DNA of 11,423 nucleotides from an uncultured Lentisphaeraceae bacterium (GCA_946056345.1 CAMGJH010000003.1:1-11423), one strand, 5' to 3'. Counted from the first letter of the stretch, positions 1-7,700 are shown. Numbers and translations are program-made. Notes: generated by a model not told the origin, from the sequence alone.

Positions 1-997
1 GGATGCTGCTCTTCTTAAACTCGTGCGTGGAGAAGAAGACCTTGCCCGCCGGCGCGCCGATGAGCCCGCCCAGGCGGCAGAAGGCCGCGTAGCCCGCCGA
101 CCACGAGCGCTTGTGGACCATCGCGTAGAGGGTGAAGGGGAAGGCCGCGCTCGCCGGGCGGGCGTAGCAGTGCGTGACCTCCGCCTCGGCCGCCAAACGC
201 CGCCCCGCCGCGTCGCACGCTTCCGGCGCCACCTGCCAGCAGCACATCCCGTTGGCCGTAAAGCCTCCCGCGCGGTGGCGCAGCAGGAGGGCGAAGCGCC
301 GCAGCGTGCCATCGGCCTGCCAGACGCGCAACTGCGGCAAATCGGCCACCCGCCACGGCTCAACCACCTTCGCCGTATCGTCCTGATAGCGCCGGACAAT
401 GGCCACGGCCTTGGGCGAGAGCGGCGGGGCCGGCACCACCTCCGGCGCCGGCGCGGCCACCGGCGCGCGGTATTCGGTCCGCTCGTCGCGTTCGCGTGTG
501 CCGGCCTCGAAGACCACATCGATCTTGTAGCGCGTCAGGGCCGGGAAGGGGGTCGGGGCCAGGTCGGCCAACCGCGCGGCCTCGGCCTCGAAGCGTTCAG
601 CCGGCGCCGAGAGGGTCCACCAGAGGTTTGGATAGGGCGCGTAATCCTGCGCCGAGAGGCCATTGGCCGAAAAGTCCACCGGCCAAGCGCGCTCGTAAGC
701 GTGCGTCACCCCCGGCAACGCACAGACCCGCGCCGCGGCTGCCGCTAGCGCCGGGCCTTCCGCCCGCACGGCGTAGAGGCAGCTGCGATAGCCCAAGCGC
801 CGCGCATCGAAGACCGCCCCCACGCGCCGCACCATTCCCGCCGCGCGCAACCGGCCGATAAAGCCCGCCAGCTGCGCCTCGCTCGCGCCAAGCGCCTCCC
901 CCAAAACAGTCAACGGCCGCGACACCAAAGGCCACGGCCGCTGCAAGGCATAGAGCCAGCGCGCTTCATCTGCAGAGAGTTGGATCTGTTCGTCCAT
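1..997 (-). CDS. Two-domain siroheme decarboxylase (AhbA/AhbB or NirDL type), 3' end cut by window edge
   Basis: Siroheme decarboxylases convert siroheme to didecarboxysiroheme in the cytoplasm, a step in the alternative (Ahb) heme pathway or in heme d1 synthesis. I translated 332 residues with no stop. Residues about 8-75 form an Lrp/AsnC-like winged helix ending in RRVGAVFDARRLGYRS, followed by GVTHAYER (96-103) and YPNLWWTL (122-129). After an Ala/Pro-rich linker (about 178-192) a second copy has a degenerate helix-turn-helix, then FTANGMCCW (246-254), EVTHCYARP (273-281) and FFSTHEFKKSS near the end. These are family hallmarks, and the last motif normally lies just before the C-terminus, so only a few residues should be missing. 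D. desulfuricans makes the two halves as separate AhbA and AhbB; fused NirDL forms are known. The ATG at 997 has no Shine-Dalgarno sequence. It follows the hexokinase gene by 44 bp. An Lrp-type regulator is the alternative, but the paired catalytic-type motifs argue against it. Confidence 0.85.
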   Translation of the reverse strand, partial: MDEQIQLSADEARWLYALQRPWPLVSRPLTVLGEALGASEAQLAGFIGRLRAAGMVRRVGAVFDARRLGYRSCLYAVRAEGPALAAAAARVCALPGVTHAYERAWPVDFSANGLSAQDYAPYPNLWWTLSAPAERFEAEAARLADLAPTPFPALTRYKIDVVFEAGTRERDERTEYRAPVAAPAPEVVPAPPLSPKAVAIVRRYQDDTAKVVEPWRVADLPQLRVWQADGTLRRFALLLRHRAGGFTANGMCCWQVAPEACDAAGRRLAAEAEVTHCYARPASAAFPFTLYAMVHKRSWSAGYAAFCRLGGLIGAPAGKVFFSTHEFKKSSI

Positions 998-1004
998 CGC
1001 GCGT

Positions 1005-1013
1005 AAAGTAGCA
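1005..1013 (-). promoter_or_regulatory. Candidate extended -10 promoter for the siroheme decarboxylase gene
   Basis: On the minus strand the sequence reads TGCTACTTT, an extended -10 (TG-N) with TACTTT as the hexamer at 1005-1010. No convincing -35 lies 16-18 bp upstream. The hexamer ends 7 bases before the ATG at 997, so transcription would start at or right beside the start codon. The same TGTGCTA core precedes aroKB and rpsT, which raises confidence that it is a real promoter element. Confidence 0.45.
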
Positions 1014-1041
1014 CATTTCCCGCCCCGAGGGAAGCCCGGCC

Positions 1042-2289
1042 CTAGATGGCGGCGGCGATGGCGGCGCCGAGGAGGGGGGCGTCGTCGATACGAACAATCT
1101 CGAAGGAGAAGCCGCGGGGGCGGAGGAGTGCATCGAGCTGCTGCTCGACGATTTTGCGGAAGGGGACGCAGGCGGTCTTCCAGAAGGTGGAGCCATCGGC
1201 ATTGATACGGCAGAGGCCGGAGCGGCAGCCGCGGGCCTCGGCGGATTGGAGGGCGGCGGCAGCGATGTTGATGGCGGCGAAACGGGCAGCGCGCTCGTAC
1301 ATCGGGCAGAGGAGCGAGCGGATGACCTCGGCTTCGTCGGCCGAACAGGCGAAAAGGTCTGGCCGGCGGCCGGCGCAGAAGTCGTCGAGCTCGATGTTAG
1401 TGAGGGCGCGCGAGAGGATGTCATCGCGTAGGCCGGCGGAGAAGAGGTTGGCTTCGGCGGCGGAGCGGAGGATTTCGGTGCCCAGTCCGCCGAGGTGGAC
1501 GCCGGAGATGCAGCGCTCCCAGAGGGCCCTGCCGTTGCCGGAGGTGGCCTCGTGGCGTTCGTCGAAGCGCGAGCGAGAGAAGTCGGCGAAGTTGCCCGAC
1601 TCGCAATTGATGGGGTAGAAGGTGCCTGCGGGGAGGCCGGGGGCTTTGAGGATGCGCCCGGCGGCTTCGGCGTAGGCGGTGTTGGTGCCGGTGCCGAGGA
1701 TGAAGCCCACGTAGGCCGCGCGCCGTTCTTCGGCGTGATGGGCGTAGGCGGCGAGCAGGGCGGCGACGGTGTCGTTGAGCACCACGGGGCGGGTCTGGCC
1801 GATGTTGCCGGCGGCGAGGGCCGCGCAGAGCCCCTGGGCCACGTTGGTGCCGACGATGGACGAGGCCTGGATGTGCTTGGTCCAATAGAGCAACACGCCC
1901 TCGGAGGTGACGGGGTAGGAGAAGCAGAAGCCGAAGGGCTCACCGGGGTGGAGGTTCGGCCCGAGCACATCGCAGAGTAGGCGGTAGAACTCCTCGTGGC
2001 TGACCGGCCCGCGCGAGCCGGGCATAAAACCCTTGAGCTGCGGGCCAATCGCCGGCACGCCCTGCGCGTCGAAGCGGACCCGGGCCGAGCGCGTGTTCGT
2101 GCCGCCCACATCGAAGGCCGGCACCTCGCAGTTGCGCGGCATTTCGCGGTTCATCGCGAAGCCGGCCGGCAACATCGGCAGCCGCCCTTCGCCCAAGAGT
2201 CCGCGCGCCATCTCGGCGCGAAAGGCCTGGAGGATCTCTTCTGCGTTGGCCACCTGGGCATCAAAGCCGTTGTCCAGTAAGAACTTCAT
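1042..2289 (-). CDS. Hexokinase, eukaryotic type (actin-fold sugar kinase)
   Basis: This 415-residue cytoplasmic protein should phosphorylate a hexose at C6 with ATP; glucose is likely but not proven. Visible hexokinase motifs, in order, are the phosphate-1 loop DVGGTNTR (60-67), FSYP (123-126), LNDT (171-174) with D173 as the expected catalytic base, the phosphate-2 loop LGTGTN (198-203), CESGNF (229-234) with E230 at the usual sugar-binding position, ISGVHLGGLGTEIL (261-274), and a C-terminal nucleotide-binding segment ending DDAPLLGAAIAAAI. These order and spacings are those of the eukaryotic-type Hexokinase_1/2 family, not bacterial Glk or ROK kinases, and the length is close to a single hexokinase unit. 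The start at 2289 was chosen because GGAGG lies 7 bases upstream and the protein begins MKFLLDNGF. In-frame codons further upstream only read the shikimate gene out of frame. It overlaps the end of the aroB part by 29 bp, implying translational coupling. Confidence 0.88.
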   Translation of the reverse strand: MKFLLDNGFDAQVANAEEILQAFRAEMARGLLGEGRLPMLPAGFAMNREMPRNCEVPAFDVGGTNTRSARVRFDAQGVPAIGPQLKGFMPGSRGPVSHEEFYRLLCDVLGPNLHPGEPFGFCFSYPVTSEGVLLYWTKHIQASSIVGTNVAQGLCAALAAGNIGQTRPVVLNDTVAALLAAYAHHAEERRAAYVGFILGTGTNTAYAEAAGRILKAPGLPAGTFYPINCESGNFADFSRSRFDERHEATSGNGRALWERCISGVHLGGLGTEILRSAAEANLFSAGLRDDILSRALTNIELDDFCAGRRPDLFACSADEAEVIRSLLCPMYERAARFAAINIAAAALQSAEARGCRSGLCRINADGSTFWKTACVPFRKIVEQQLDALLRPRGFSFEIVRIDDAPLLGAAIAAAI

Positions 2290-3844
2290 CAAGCACCTCC
2301 TCGCGCACCGTACAGCCGGTCCGCACCTCGCCAAAGGCCACCGGCAGGGCGAACCGAACCACGCCCGCGGCCTTCTTCTTGTCGTGTGAAAGGTAATCCC
2401 TGAGCGTGGCGGCATCGTAGCCGGCGGGGATCTCCGTGGGCAGCCCCAACGCCTCGAGCCCGGCCTTGACGCGCGCCGAGAGCCCCGCCTCGCGCGCCAC
2501 ACCCATCCCCTCTGCCAACCGCGCCGCCGCCACCGTCCCAATCGCTACCGCCTCGCCGTGCGCCACGGTAAAGCCGCTGGCCGCCTCGACCGCGTGGCCG
2601 ACGGTGTGACCCAGGTTGAGCGCCGCGCGTAGACCAGTCCGCTCGAAGGGGTCGGCCAAGATGGTGCGCACCTTTACGCCCACCGAGCGCACCACCAGCT
2701 CGGTCAAATAGTCCACCGAGCCGCGCGCCTGGGCAAAACGCCCGAGCAGCTCGGCCAGCGCCGGGTCGCCAATCATCGCGTGCTTATAGGTTTCGGCCAG
2801 ACCGCAGCGCAGTTCGCGCTCGGGTAGCGTGGAGAGCACTTCGGTATCCGAGAGCACCGCGCAAGGCGGATGGAAGGCACCAATCAAGTTCTTCCCGGCC
2901 GCCAGGTCCGCCCCCGTCTTGCCCCCCACGCCGGCATCGACCATTGCCAGCAGGCTCGTGGGCAGATTCAGCCAGCGGATACCGCGCAGCCAGGTGGCCG
3001 CCGCAAAGCCCGTCAAGTCGCCCACCACCCCGCCGCCCAGGGCCAACACCAAGTCGCCGCGCTCCAGCCCCGCGCGCAACATCGCCCCCCAGATGCCCTC
3101 CACCGTCGCCAAGGTCTTATGCTCCTCGCCGGCGGGAATTTCGTGGCAGGGCACCGACGCGCCCAAGGCCGCCTCCACCCGCGCGCGGTAAAGCGGCAAC
3201 GTGTTGCTATCGCCCACCAACAGCAGGTGCCGCGGTCGGGGCTCCAACCGCGCAATCACCCCGCCCAGCAGCCCAATCGCCCCCGGCGCCACGCGCACCG
3301 TGTAGGGCGCACCCATCCCCGAGACCAGGTAGACCCCGAAGGCCGCCAGCACCCGCGGCCAGACCTCCTGCGGCGGGGCAATGCCATCGACCGCCACCTG
3401 CAGCCGGAAGGAGGCGTAGTGCTCCTTGCGCTCGGCCAGCGTTTTGAGCAACGCCGAAGCGTCCGCCGAGAAGGGGCGACTCCCCGCCTTGCGCTCGACG
3501 CGCCGCGCCAACTCCTCCGGCGGCGTCTGAATGCACACCACCGGCCCGCACGCCTCCACCAACGCGCGGTTGCGCTCGCGCAAGAGCGCCCCGCCCCCCA
3601 ACGCCACCACCGCGTTCGGCGCCTCGGCACAGAGCGCCTCCAAGGTCGCACTCTCCGCATCGCGAAAAGCCTCGCGCCCGGCCTGCGCCACATAGTTCGG
3701 AATGCTCATCCCCACCCGCGCCTCAATCAGCGCGTCCAAGTCCACCGCGCGCTTCCCCAGCGCCGCAGCCAAATTGCGCGCGCAGGTCGACTTCCCCGTC
3801 GCCGGTGGCCCATACAAAAAGAACGTCTCCGAAGCGTACTGCAT
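2261..3844 (-). CDS. aroKB: Bifunctional shikimate kinase / 3-dehydroquinate synthase
   Basis: One 527-residue cytoplasmic protein covers two steps of the shikimate pathway, phosphorylation of shikimate and closure of DAHP to 3-dehydroquinate. The kinase (about 6-170) shows Walker A GPPATGKST (12-20), DLD (35-37), the shikimate-contact region GREAFR (56-61), GGG (83-85) and a lid arginine in SRPF (122-125). The synthase (about 178-520) shows GEEHKTL (239-245), GGGVVGD (270-276), DAGVGGKTG (303-311) and the zinc ligands E351, H413 and H429; the 16-residue spacing of the two histidines matches characterised enzymes. All expected catalytic residues are present, so both halves look active. The same kinase-first fusion is known from Thermotoga maritima. 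The start at 3844 places the kinase loop at the normal distance; GGAG lies 13 bases upstream, a rather long spacing. Its 3' end supplies the ribosome-binding site of the overlapping hexokinase gene. Confidence 0.95.
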   Translation of the reverse strand: MQYASETFFLYGPPATGKSTCARNLAAALGKRAVDLDALIEARVGMSIPNYVAQAGREAFRDAESATLEALCAEAPNAVVALGGGALLRERNRALVEACGPVVCIQTPPEELARRVERKAGSRPFSADASALLKTLAERKEHYASFRLQVAVDGIAPPQEVWPRVLAAFGVYLVSGMGAPYTVRVAPGAIGLLGGVIARLEPRPRHLLLVGDSNTLPLYRARVEAALGASVPCHEIPAGEEHKTLATVEGIWGAMLRAGLERGDLVLALGGGVVGDLTGFAAATWLRGIRWLNLPTSLLAMVDAGVGGKTGADLAAGKNLIGAFHPPCAVLSDTEVLSTLPERELRCGLAETYKHAMIGDPALAELLGRFAQARGSVDYLTELVVRSVGVKVRTILADPFERTGLRAALNLGHTVGHAVEAASGFTVAHGEAVAIGTVAAARLAEGMGVAREAGLSARVKAGLEALGLPTEIPAGYDAATLRDYLSHDKKKAAGVVRFALPVAFGEVRTGCTVREEVLDEVLTGQRL

Positions 3845-3872
3845 ACCGTCTGCCTAACTCCTTCTTCGCCCC

Positions 3873-3881
3873 ATTGTAGCA
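3873..3881 (-). promoter_or_regulatory. Extended -10 promoter of aroKB
   Basis: The minus strand reads TGCTACAAT, a near-consensus extended -10 with hexamer TACAAT at 3873-3878. I see no good -35 at 16-18 bp, which is common for extended -10 promoters. The start of transcription would be near 3866, giving a leader of about 20 bases. It lies between the rpsU terminator and aroKB, so aroKB and the hexokinase gene form their own unit. Confidence 0.6.
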
Positions 3882-3910
3882 CATCTTGCCCCTCGGCGGG
3901 CAGCGCGTAG

Positions 3911-3947
3911 ACCATAAAACAAGAGAGCAGCCCCAAGGCCGCTCTCT
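3911..3947 (-). terminator. Intrinsic terminator after rpsU
   Basis: Read on the minus strand, AGAGAGCGGCC pairs with GGCTGCTCTCT (11 bp, one G-T pair) around a TTGG loop, followed by TTGTTTTAT. It begins 23 bases after the rpsU stop codon and ends the two-gene ribosomal operon before the aroKB promoter. Confidence 0.9.
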
Positions 3948-3970
3948 CGCCACGGTTGACACGGCAGCGC

Positions 3971-4168
3971 TTAGTACTGCGCCATCGCGCTACGGGACTT
4001 GGCGCGGATGCGAGCACGCGCGGATTTACGACGCGCCTTTTCGCAAGGCTTCTCGTAATAACGGGTTGCACGCAACTGCTTGATGAGACCCTCCTTGTCG
4101 AGAATCTTCTTCAGGCGCTTGAGACCGCGCTCCACCGATTCGCCCTTTTTCAAACGAACCTGGATCAT
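3971..4168 (-). CDS. rpsU: Small ribosomal subunit protein S21 (bS21)
   Basis: The 65-residue basic protein begins MIQVRLKKGESVERGLKRLK and has the S21 pattern of an N-terminal beta segment followed by long Arg/Lys-rich helices, with RATRYYEKPCEKARRKSARA at 33-52. S21 binds the 30S platform near the anti-Shine-Dalgarno region and helps initiation. Length is normal for the family. The start at 4168 is fixed by a strong AAAGGAGGTGA ribosome-binding site; the upstream in-frame extension overlaps the preceding gene in another frame and is not coding. It lies 38 bp downstream of the small basic protein gene and shares its promoter, and a hairpin terminator follows. Confidence 0.95.
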   Translation of the reverse strand: MIQVRLKKGESVERGLKRLKKILDKEGLIKQLRATRYYEKPCEKARRKSARARIRAKSRSAMAQY

Positions 4169-4206
4169 GCTTTGCTCACCTCCTTTCCCGGAAATCTTCC
4201 TGTGAG

Positions 4207-4362
4207 TTAGGCTTCGGGCATCGTCTTGCGCAGACCCTGGCCGCGATCGCCCTCTTTCCACTGACCACGCTTGATCAGCAGATTGATGCGCTCGAAGCGC
4301 TTGAGCACGTTGCGCTTGCTCGTAATCTTGCCCGAGCCCTTGAGGCTTCTGTGTTGGCTCAT
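4207..4362 (-). CDS. Small basic protein of the Chlamydiae/Verrucomicrobia type (TIGR04137-like)
   Basis: This 51-residue, strongly basic protein begins MSQHRSLKGSGKITSKRNVL, then has KRFERINLLIKRGQWKEGD and ends GLRKTMPEA. That layout (a Ser-Leu-Lys-Gly start, RNVLKRFERI, then WKEGD and a GL-x-K tail) matches my memory of the family of small basic proteins from Verrucomicrobia and Chlamydiae, described as possibly rRNA-related. Function is not established. The ATG at 4362 has a perfect AAGGAGGT site 5 bases upstream. It is the first gene of an operon with rpsU, under a consensus promoter, which supports a role at the ribosome. It is also the best taxonomic marker in the window. Confidence 0.85.
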   Translation of the reverse strand: MSQHRSLKGSGKITSKRNVLKRFERINLLIKRGQWKEGDRGQGLRKTMPEA

Positions 4363-4387
4363 CTTGAACCTCCTTAAGGTCTGTCGA

Positions 4388-4401
4388 GGGGTCGAGACCC
4401 C
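4388..4401 (-). promoter_or_regulatory. Small hairpin in the leader of the small basic protein/rpsU operon
   Basis: The predicted 53-base leader contains GGGGTCTCGACCCC, a 5-bp GC-rich stem with a CTCG loop. It lies between the predicted start of transcription and the ribosome-binding site. Ribosomal operons are often controlled by binding of their own product to the leader, so this may be a control site, but nothing beyond the hairpin is seen. Confidence 0.3.
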
Positions 4402-4421
4402 AATTGGTTGAAAGTCGCGCA

Positions 4422-4450
4422 ATGGTAGCAAAGCACTCCGCCAAAGTCAA
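4422..4450 (-). promoter_or_regulatory. Sigma70-type promoter of the small basic protein/rpsU operon
   Basis: On the minus strand TTGACT (4445-4450) and TACCAT (4422-4427) are separated by exactly 17 bases, with a TG-N extended element (TGC) before the -10. This is the most consensus-like promoter in the window. Transcription would start near 4415. The 22-bp array lies from about 55 bp upstream of the -35. Confidence 0.85.
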
Positions 4451-4504
4451 ACACTTTACGAACTGTTCACCGTTCAAGATGGGGCCTTATGAGTTTGCTC
4501 TGGG

Positions 4505-4636
4505 CCGGGTTCGTTTTGGACCCGAGGCGCTTTACATTTTTGTCCGCCCCGGGTTCGAGGTCGATCCGCCCCGGGTTGACCTCGAGGTAGGCCCGGGTTG
4601 CCCTCGAGGTAGGGCCGGGTTCGTTTTGCACCTGGG
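4505..4636. repeat. Six-unit tandem array with a 22-bp period
   Basis: CCGGGTT occurs at 4505, 4549, 4571, 4593 and 4615. All spacings are 22 bp or exactly twice 22, so a sixth, degenerate unit fills 4527-4548. The third and fourth intact units (4571-4592 and 4593-4614) share CCGGGTTG and CCTCGAGGTAGG and are nearly identical. The first and last units share CCGGGTTCGTTTTG and are 110 bp (5 x 22) apart. Because 22 is not a multiple of 3, the array is unlikely to be protein-coding. The period equals about two helical turns, so all copies face the same side of the DNA. Confidence 0.8.
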
Positions 4637-4704
4637 CTAGGTGTCCGCCGGAGGCGGCACTCCCCGGCGTGCCCGCGCGCTTGCTCGCGGGTGGTCCTTG
4701 CGGC

Positions 4705-4740
4705 AAAAAAGAGCCGCAGCGCCAAGGGAGGCGCTGCGGC
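4705..4740 (-). terminator. Intrinsic terminator after the diheme/FGE-like gene
   Basis: The minus strand reads GCCGCAGCGCC, loop TCCCTT, GGCGCTGCGGC, then TCTTTTTT. This is a perfect 11-bp GC-rich stem with a U-tract, starting 43 bases after the stop codon at 4784. Confidence 0.95.
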
Positions 4741-4783
4741 CGAAGGGGGAGGAGGCTAACAGCCAGCCGCTAACGGCTTGTCA

Positions 4784-7700
4784 CTATTCCTCGACAACCA
4801 CGCGGAAGCCGACGTTGTAGGGGCGCTGCCAGGAGGGATAGCCCCAGCGGGTGGCGGAGGTGGCGCGGATTTGGCGCTGGTACCAGGAGCCGCCGCGGAT
4901 AACGCGCAGGTCGGGGTTCTCGGCCTCGAAGCCAGTGCCGCCGACGTAGGCGGTGAAGGGCGAGGAGGTCCATTCGGCCACATTGCCGTGCATATCGTGG
5001 AGGCCGAAGGCGTTGGGCTGGTAGGAGCCGACCTTGGCGAGGTGGAGGACCCCGTCGTTAAAGCGGGGGTCCTTCTTCTCGTAGTCCATAAACTGGTTGG
5101 GATTACGGATGGGCTGGGGGTCGACGCCGGAGACGGCGAGCTTCTTTATCGTGACGTCGGCGAGGTTGGCGTGCTTGGAGAAGTCGTCGTTGAGTTCGCC
5201 GTAGTTCATCGGGGTGTCGGTGCCGGCGCGGCAGGCGTATTCCCACTCGGTCTCGGTGGGGAGGCGGACGGTGCGGCCGGTCTTGGCTGAGAGCCACGCG
5301 CAGAAGGCTTGGGCCTTGTCGTAGGAGACGCGGATGGCCGGGAAGTCGGGGCCGTTGACGAAGTAGCCGCGGCGGACCTGGTCCTTGTAGTGCATATCGT
5401 AAACACCGTTCTCGAAGGTGGCATCGAACTGCTGCATCATCGCCATCGTGGTCTCGGTGGTGGCCATATAGAAGGGCTTGGAGACGGTGGCGATGTGGGC
5501 GGGGGCTTCGGCGTTGGACTCGGTGTTAGAACCCATCACGAAGGAGCCGGCGGGGATGCGCACGGCGGTGATGACCTGGCCGCCACCGAGGTCGAGCTTC
5601 AACTCTTGGCGCGGGCCCTGCTTGGCTTGCCCATCGAAGGGCCAGCCATCGAGATCGATCTCGGCCTTGGTCACGCGCGGGCCGGTGGGAGGCTCGAAGG
5701 TGACGGCGCCGGGCTTGTAGGGGTTGATCACGCGCTCGGGGTTGAAGTCGAGGTTGGTGGTTTTCTTCTCGTAGCTGCGGCGCTGCTCAATGACATTCTG
5801 GCGGCCGCCGCGCTCGGTCCAGGTGCCGAAGTAGGGGACGTTGAGGTCGATCCAGGTGACGAGGCGGTCCCACTCTTCGGCGGTGAGCTGCACGCCCTTG
5901 TGGCCCTTCTTGAGGTGCTGATAGAGTTCGGAGGTCGAGGCGTGGAACTCGAGGGGCGTGAGGACGTGGTAGTCGCCCTCGGGGCCATTGCGGCGGACGT
6001 AGGGATGCAGGGCGATGTAGGAGCCGCTGAAGCCGTTCCAGACATTGGGGCGGTAGGTGAAGTCGGGGATCTTCTGGCCGATGGCGTTGGTGGCCTTGGT
6101 CTGGCCGTTGTGGCAACCGACGCACTTGCGGTCGAGGACGGGCTGGACCTCGCGGTCGAAGCTCCAGCCGCGCGCCGGGCCGTACCAGGGCTTAATCTGC
6201 TGGGGCTTCTTGCGCGAGGCGATGGGGGCGATGGTCGGCGGGGCCATATTTTGGCTTTCGTGGCAGCCGATGCAGCTGATGGTCTCGCCCGGCATGCCCA
6301 CGAGCCACGAACGCATCATCTGCAGCGCCTGGCCGTTTTCATCGAGCGGCTGGACGGTGAGGGGCGTGTTGGCCGGGAACTCGAACATGCACGAGCCATC
6401 TTCTTCCACATCCACGGTGCCGTGGAGGATGCGCACGTCCCACGGACCTTCCATCCCGATGGCGTAGTGGCCGCCGGCGTGGCGCGGAGCGTATTCGTAG
6501 TTGAAGACGCGCAGCTTCTTAACCTTGCCGTGGGGGACGCCTTCCAGGGTCTTCTGGCCACGGTAGACGTTGGCCATATAGACATTGCAGGTCTTGCTCT
6601 CGAGGTTGACGCGGTCGGGGCGGACGGGCGGTTTGGGGCGGGCCTTGAGGGGAATGGGCTCGTAGTAGTTCGCGTCGGGGCTCTCCCAGAGGGTGAGGAC
6701 GTTGTCGTAGATATCCACGAGCACGAGGCGCCAGGGGGAGGCGTTGTCATCCTGCATCGCGGCGAGGACGAGCTCGTCGTTGAGCGGGCGGGGGTGGAGG
6801 AAGTAGGGCTTGATATTGTCGACCAGGCGGTCCAGGGTGATGTTCTCGATCGGGCGGCCACGGAAGGGGAACTTGTGGATGGCGCCCTGGGTCTCGATGC
6901 GGCCCTTGGAGACGTCGAACATCACCAGTTCACCCTTGCGGGCCACGCCGTGGTGGCCGGTGACGATACCGACGAACTTGGTGGAGCTGCCGGGGATGTT
7001 CTGGTGGTAGAAGACGGCGTTGGGCCAGTAGCTGTTCGAGCCGTAGAACTCCTGCTGGTCAGTGCCGTCGGGGTTCATCGTCATCAGCACGCGCGAGAAG
7101 TAGTGGGCTGAGTCGGTGTACTCCCAGCGCATAAAGACCACGCGGCCGTTGGGGTAGACCTCGGGGTTCCAGTTGATGTCTTGGTCAAAGGTCAGGCGGC
7201 GCGAGCTCTTGCGGTCGGCCGAGAGGAGCAGGAGGTTGGCCACGTAGTCTCCGCCGGCCACGCAGGGCACGCCCTGGAAGCCCACGGTGGCGGTGGTGAT
7301 GATGCGCCCATCGGGCAGGTAGCAGGCATCGTAGTAGTCCACATCGGGGTTGGCATCCTCGTAGGCCTTGTGCCAATCCGAGCCATCGACGTTCATCTCA
7401 TAGATGCCCCAGGGGCCTTCCTTTTCGTCGCCGGAGGAGAGGAGGATGCGCTTGGCGTCCCAATCGAGTTCCACGTCGCCGAGGTAGGCGCTCGAGCTCT
7501 TGAGGGTGGTGGGCTGACCGTTGGGGGCATCTTCCTGGCAGAGCGGCCCGCGCAGGAGGGTGTTGCGGTAGCCGCGCAACGTGGCGTTGTTGTCGCCATT
7601 CCAACCGGTGTTGCCCTGGTAGTTCTGGAAGAGGCCCTGCTTGGAACCCTTCGGGCGGTTGACGAAGAGGATCTCCTTAAAGTCCACCGCCGGGTGCTGG

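Larger units (their letters stand above)
4451..4783. other. Gene-free gap of about 330 bp
   Basis: No credible gene lies here. Short frames cross it on both strands but match nothing and run through repeats in changing frames. It holds the 22-bp tandem array (4505-4636), two small GC-rich inverted repeats (CCGCC-GGA-GGCGG near 4645-4657, and CCCGCG paired with CGCGGG at 4672-4691) and the terminator of the large diheme protein gene (4705-4740). Confidence 0.7.

Noticed and set aside
23..748. Plus-strand open frame of 241 codons
   Set aside because: It is antisense to the siroheme decarboxylase, whose motifs are clear. Its translation is Arg/Ala/Gly-rich without recognisable domains.
966..2111. 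Minus-strand open frame of 381 codons overlapping the hexokinase
   Set aside because: It is the hexokinase region read in another frame, giving low-complexity Ser/Pro/Ala sequence.
2290..2541. N-terminal extension of the hexokinase up to an ATG at 2541
   Set aside because: The extra 84 residues read the aroB part out of frame and are Arg-rich. The ATG at 2289 has a good Shine-Dalgarno and a family-like N-terminus.
2870..3910. Plus-strand open frame of 346 codons
   Set aside because: It is antisense to aroKB, with Arg/Gln/Pro-rich translation and no motif.
4505..4636. CRISPR array
   Set aside because: The 22-bp units are contiguous with no unique spacers, and no cas gene is in the window.
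4467..4725. Two short minus-strand open frames across the 22-bp array
   Set aside because: The repeats pass through different frames, no ribosome-binding site is seen, and the frames cross a strong terminator.
5309..7111. Plus-strand open frame of 600 codons
   Set aside because: It is exactly antisense to the diheme protein gene. Its Gly/Val/Glu-rich translation mirrors GC-rich codons and shows no domain.
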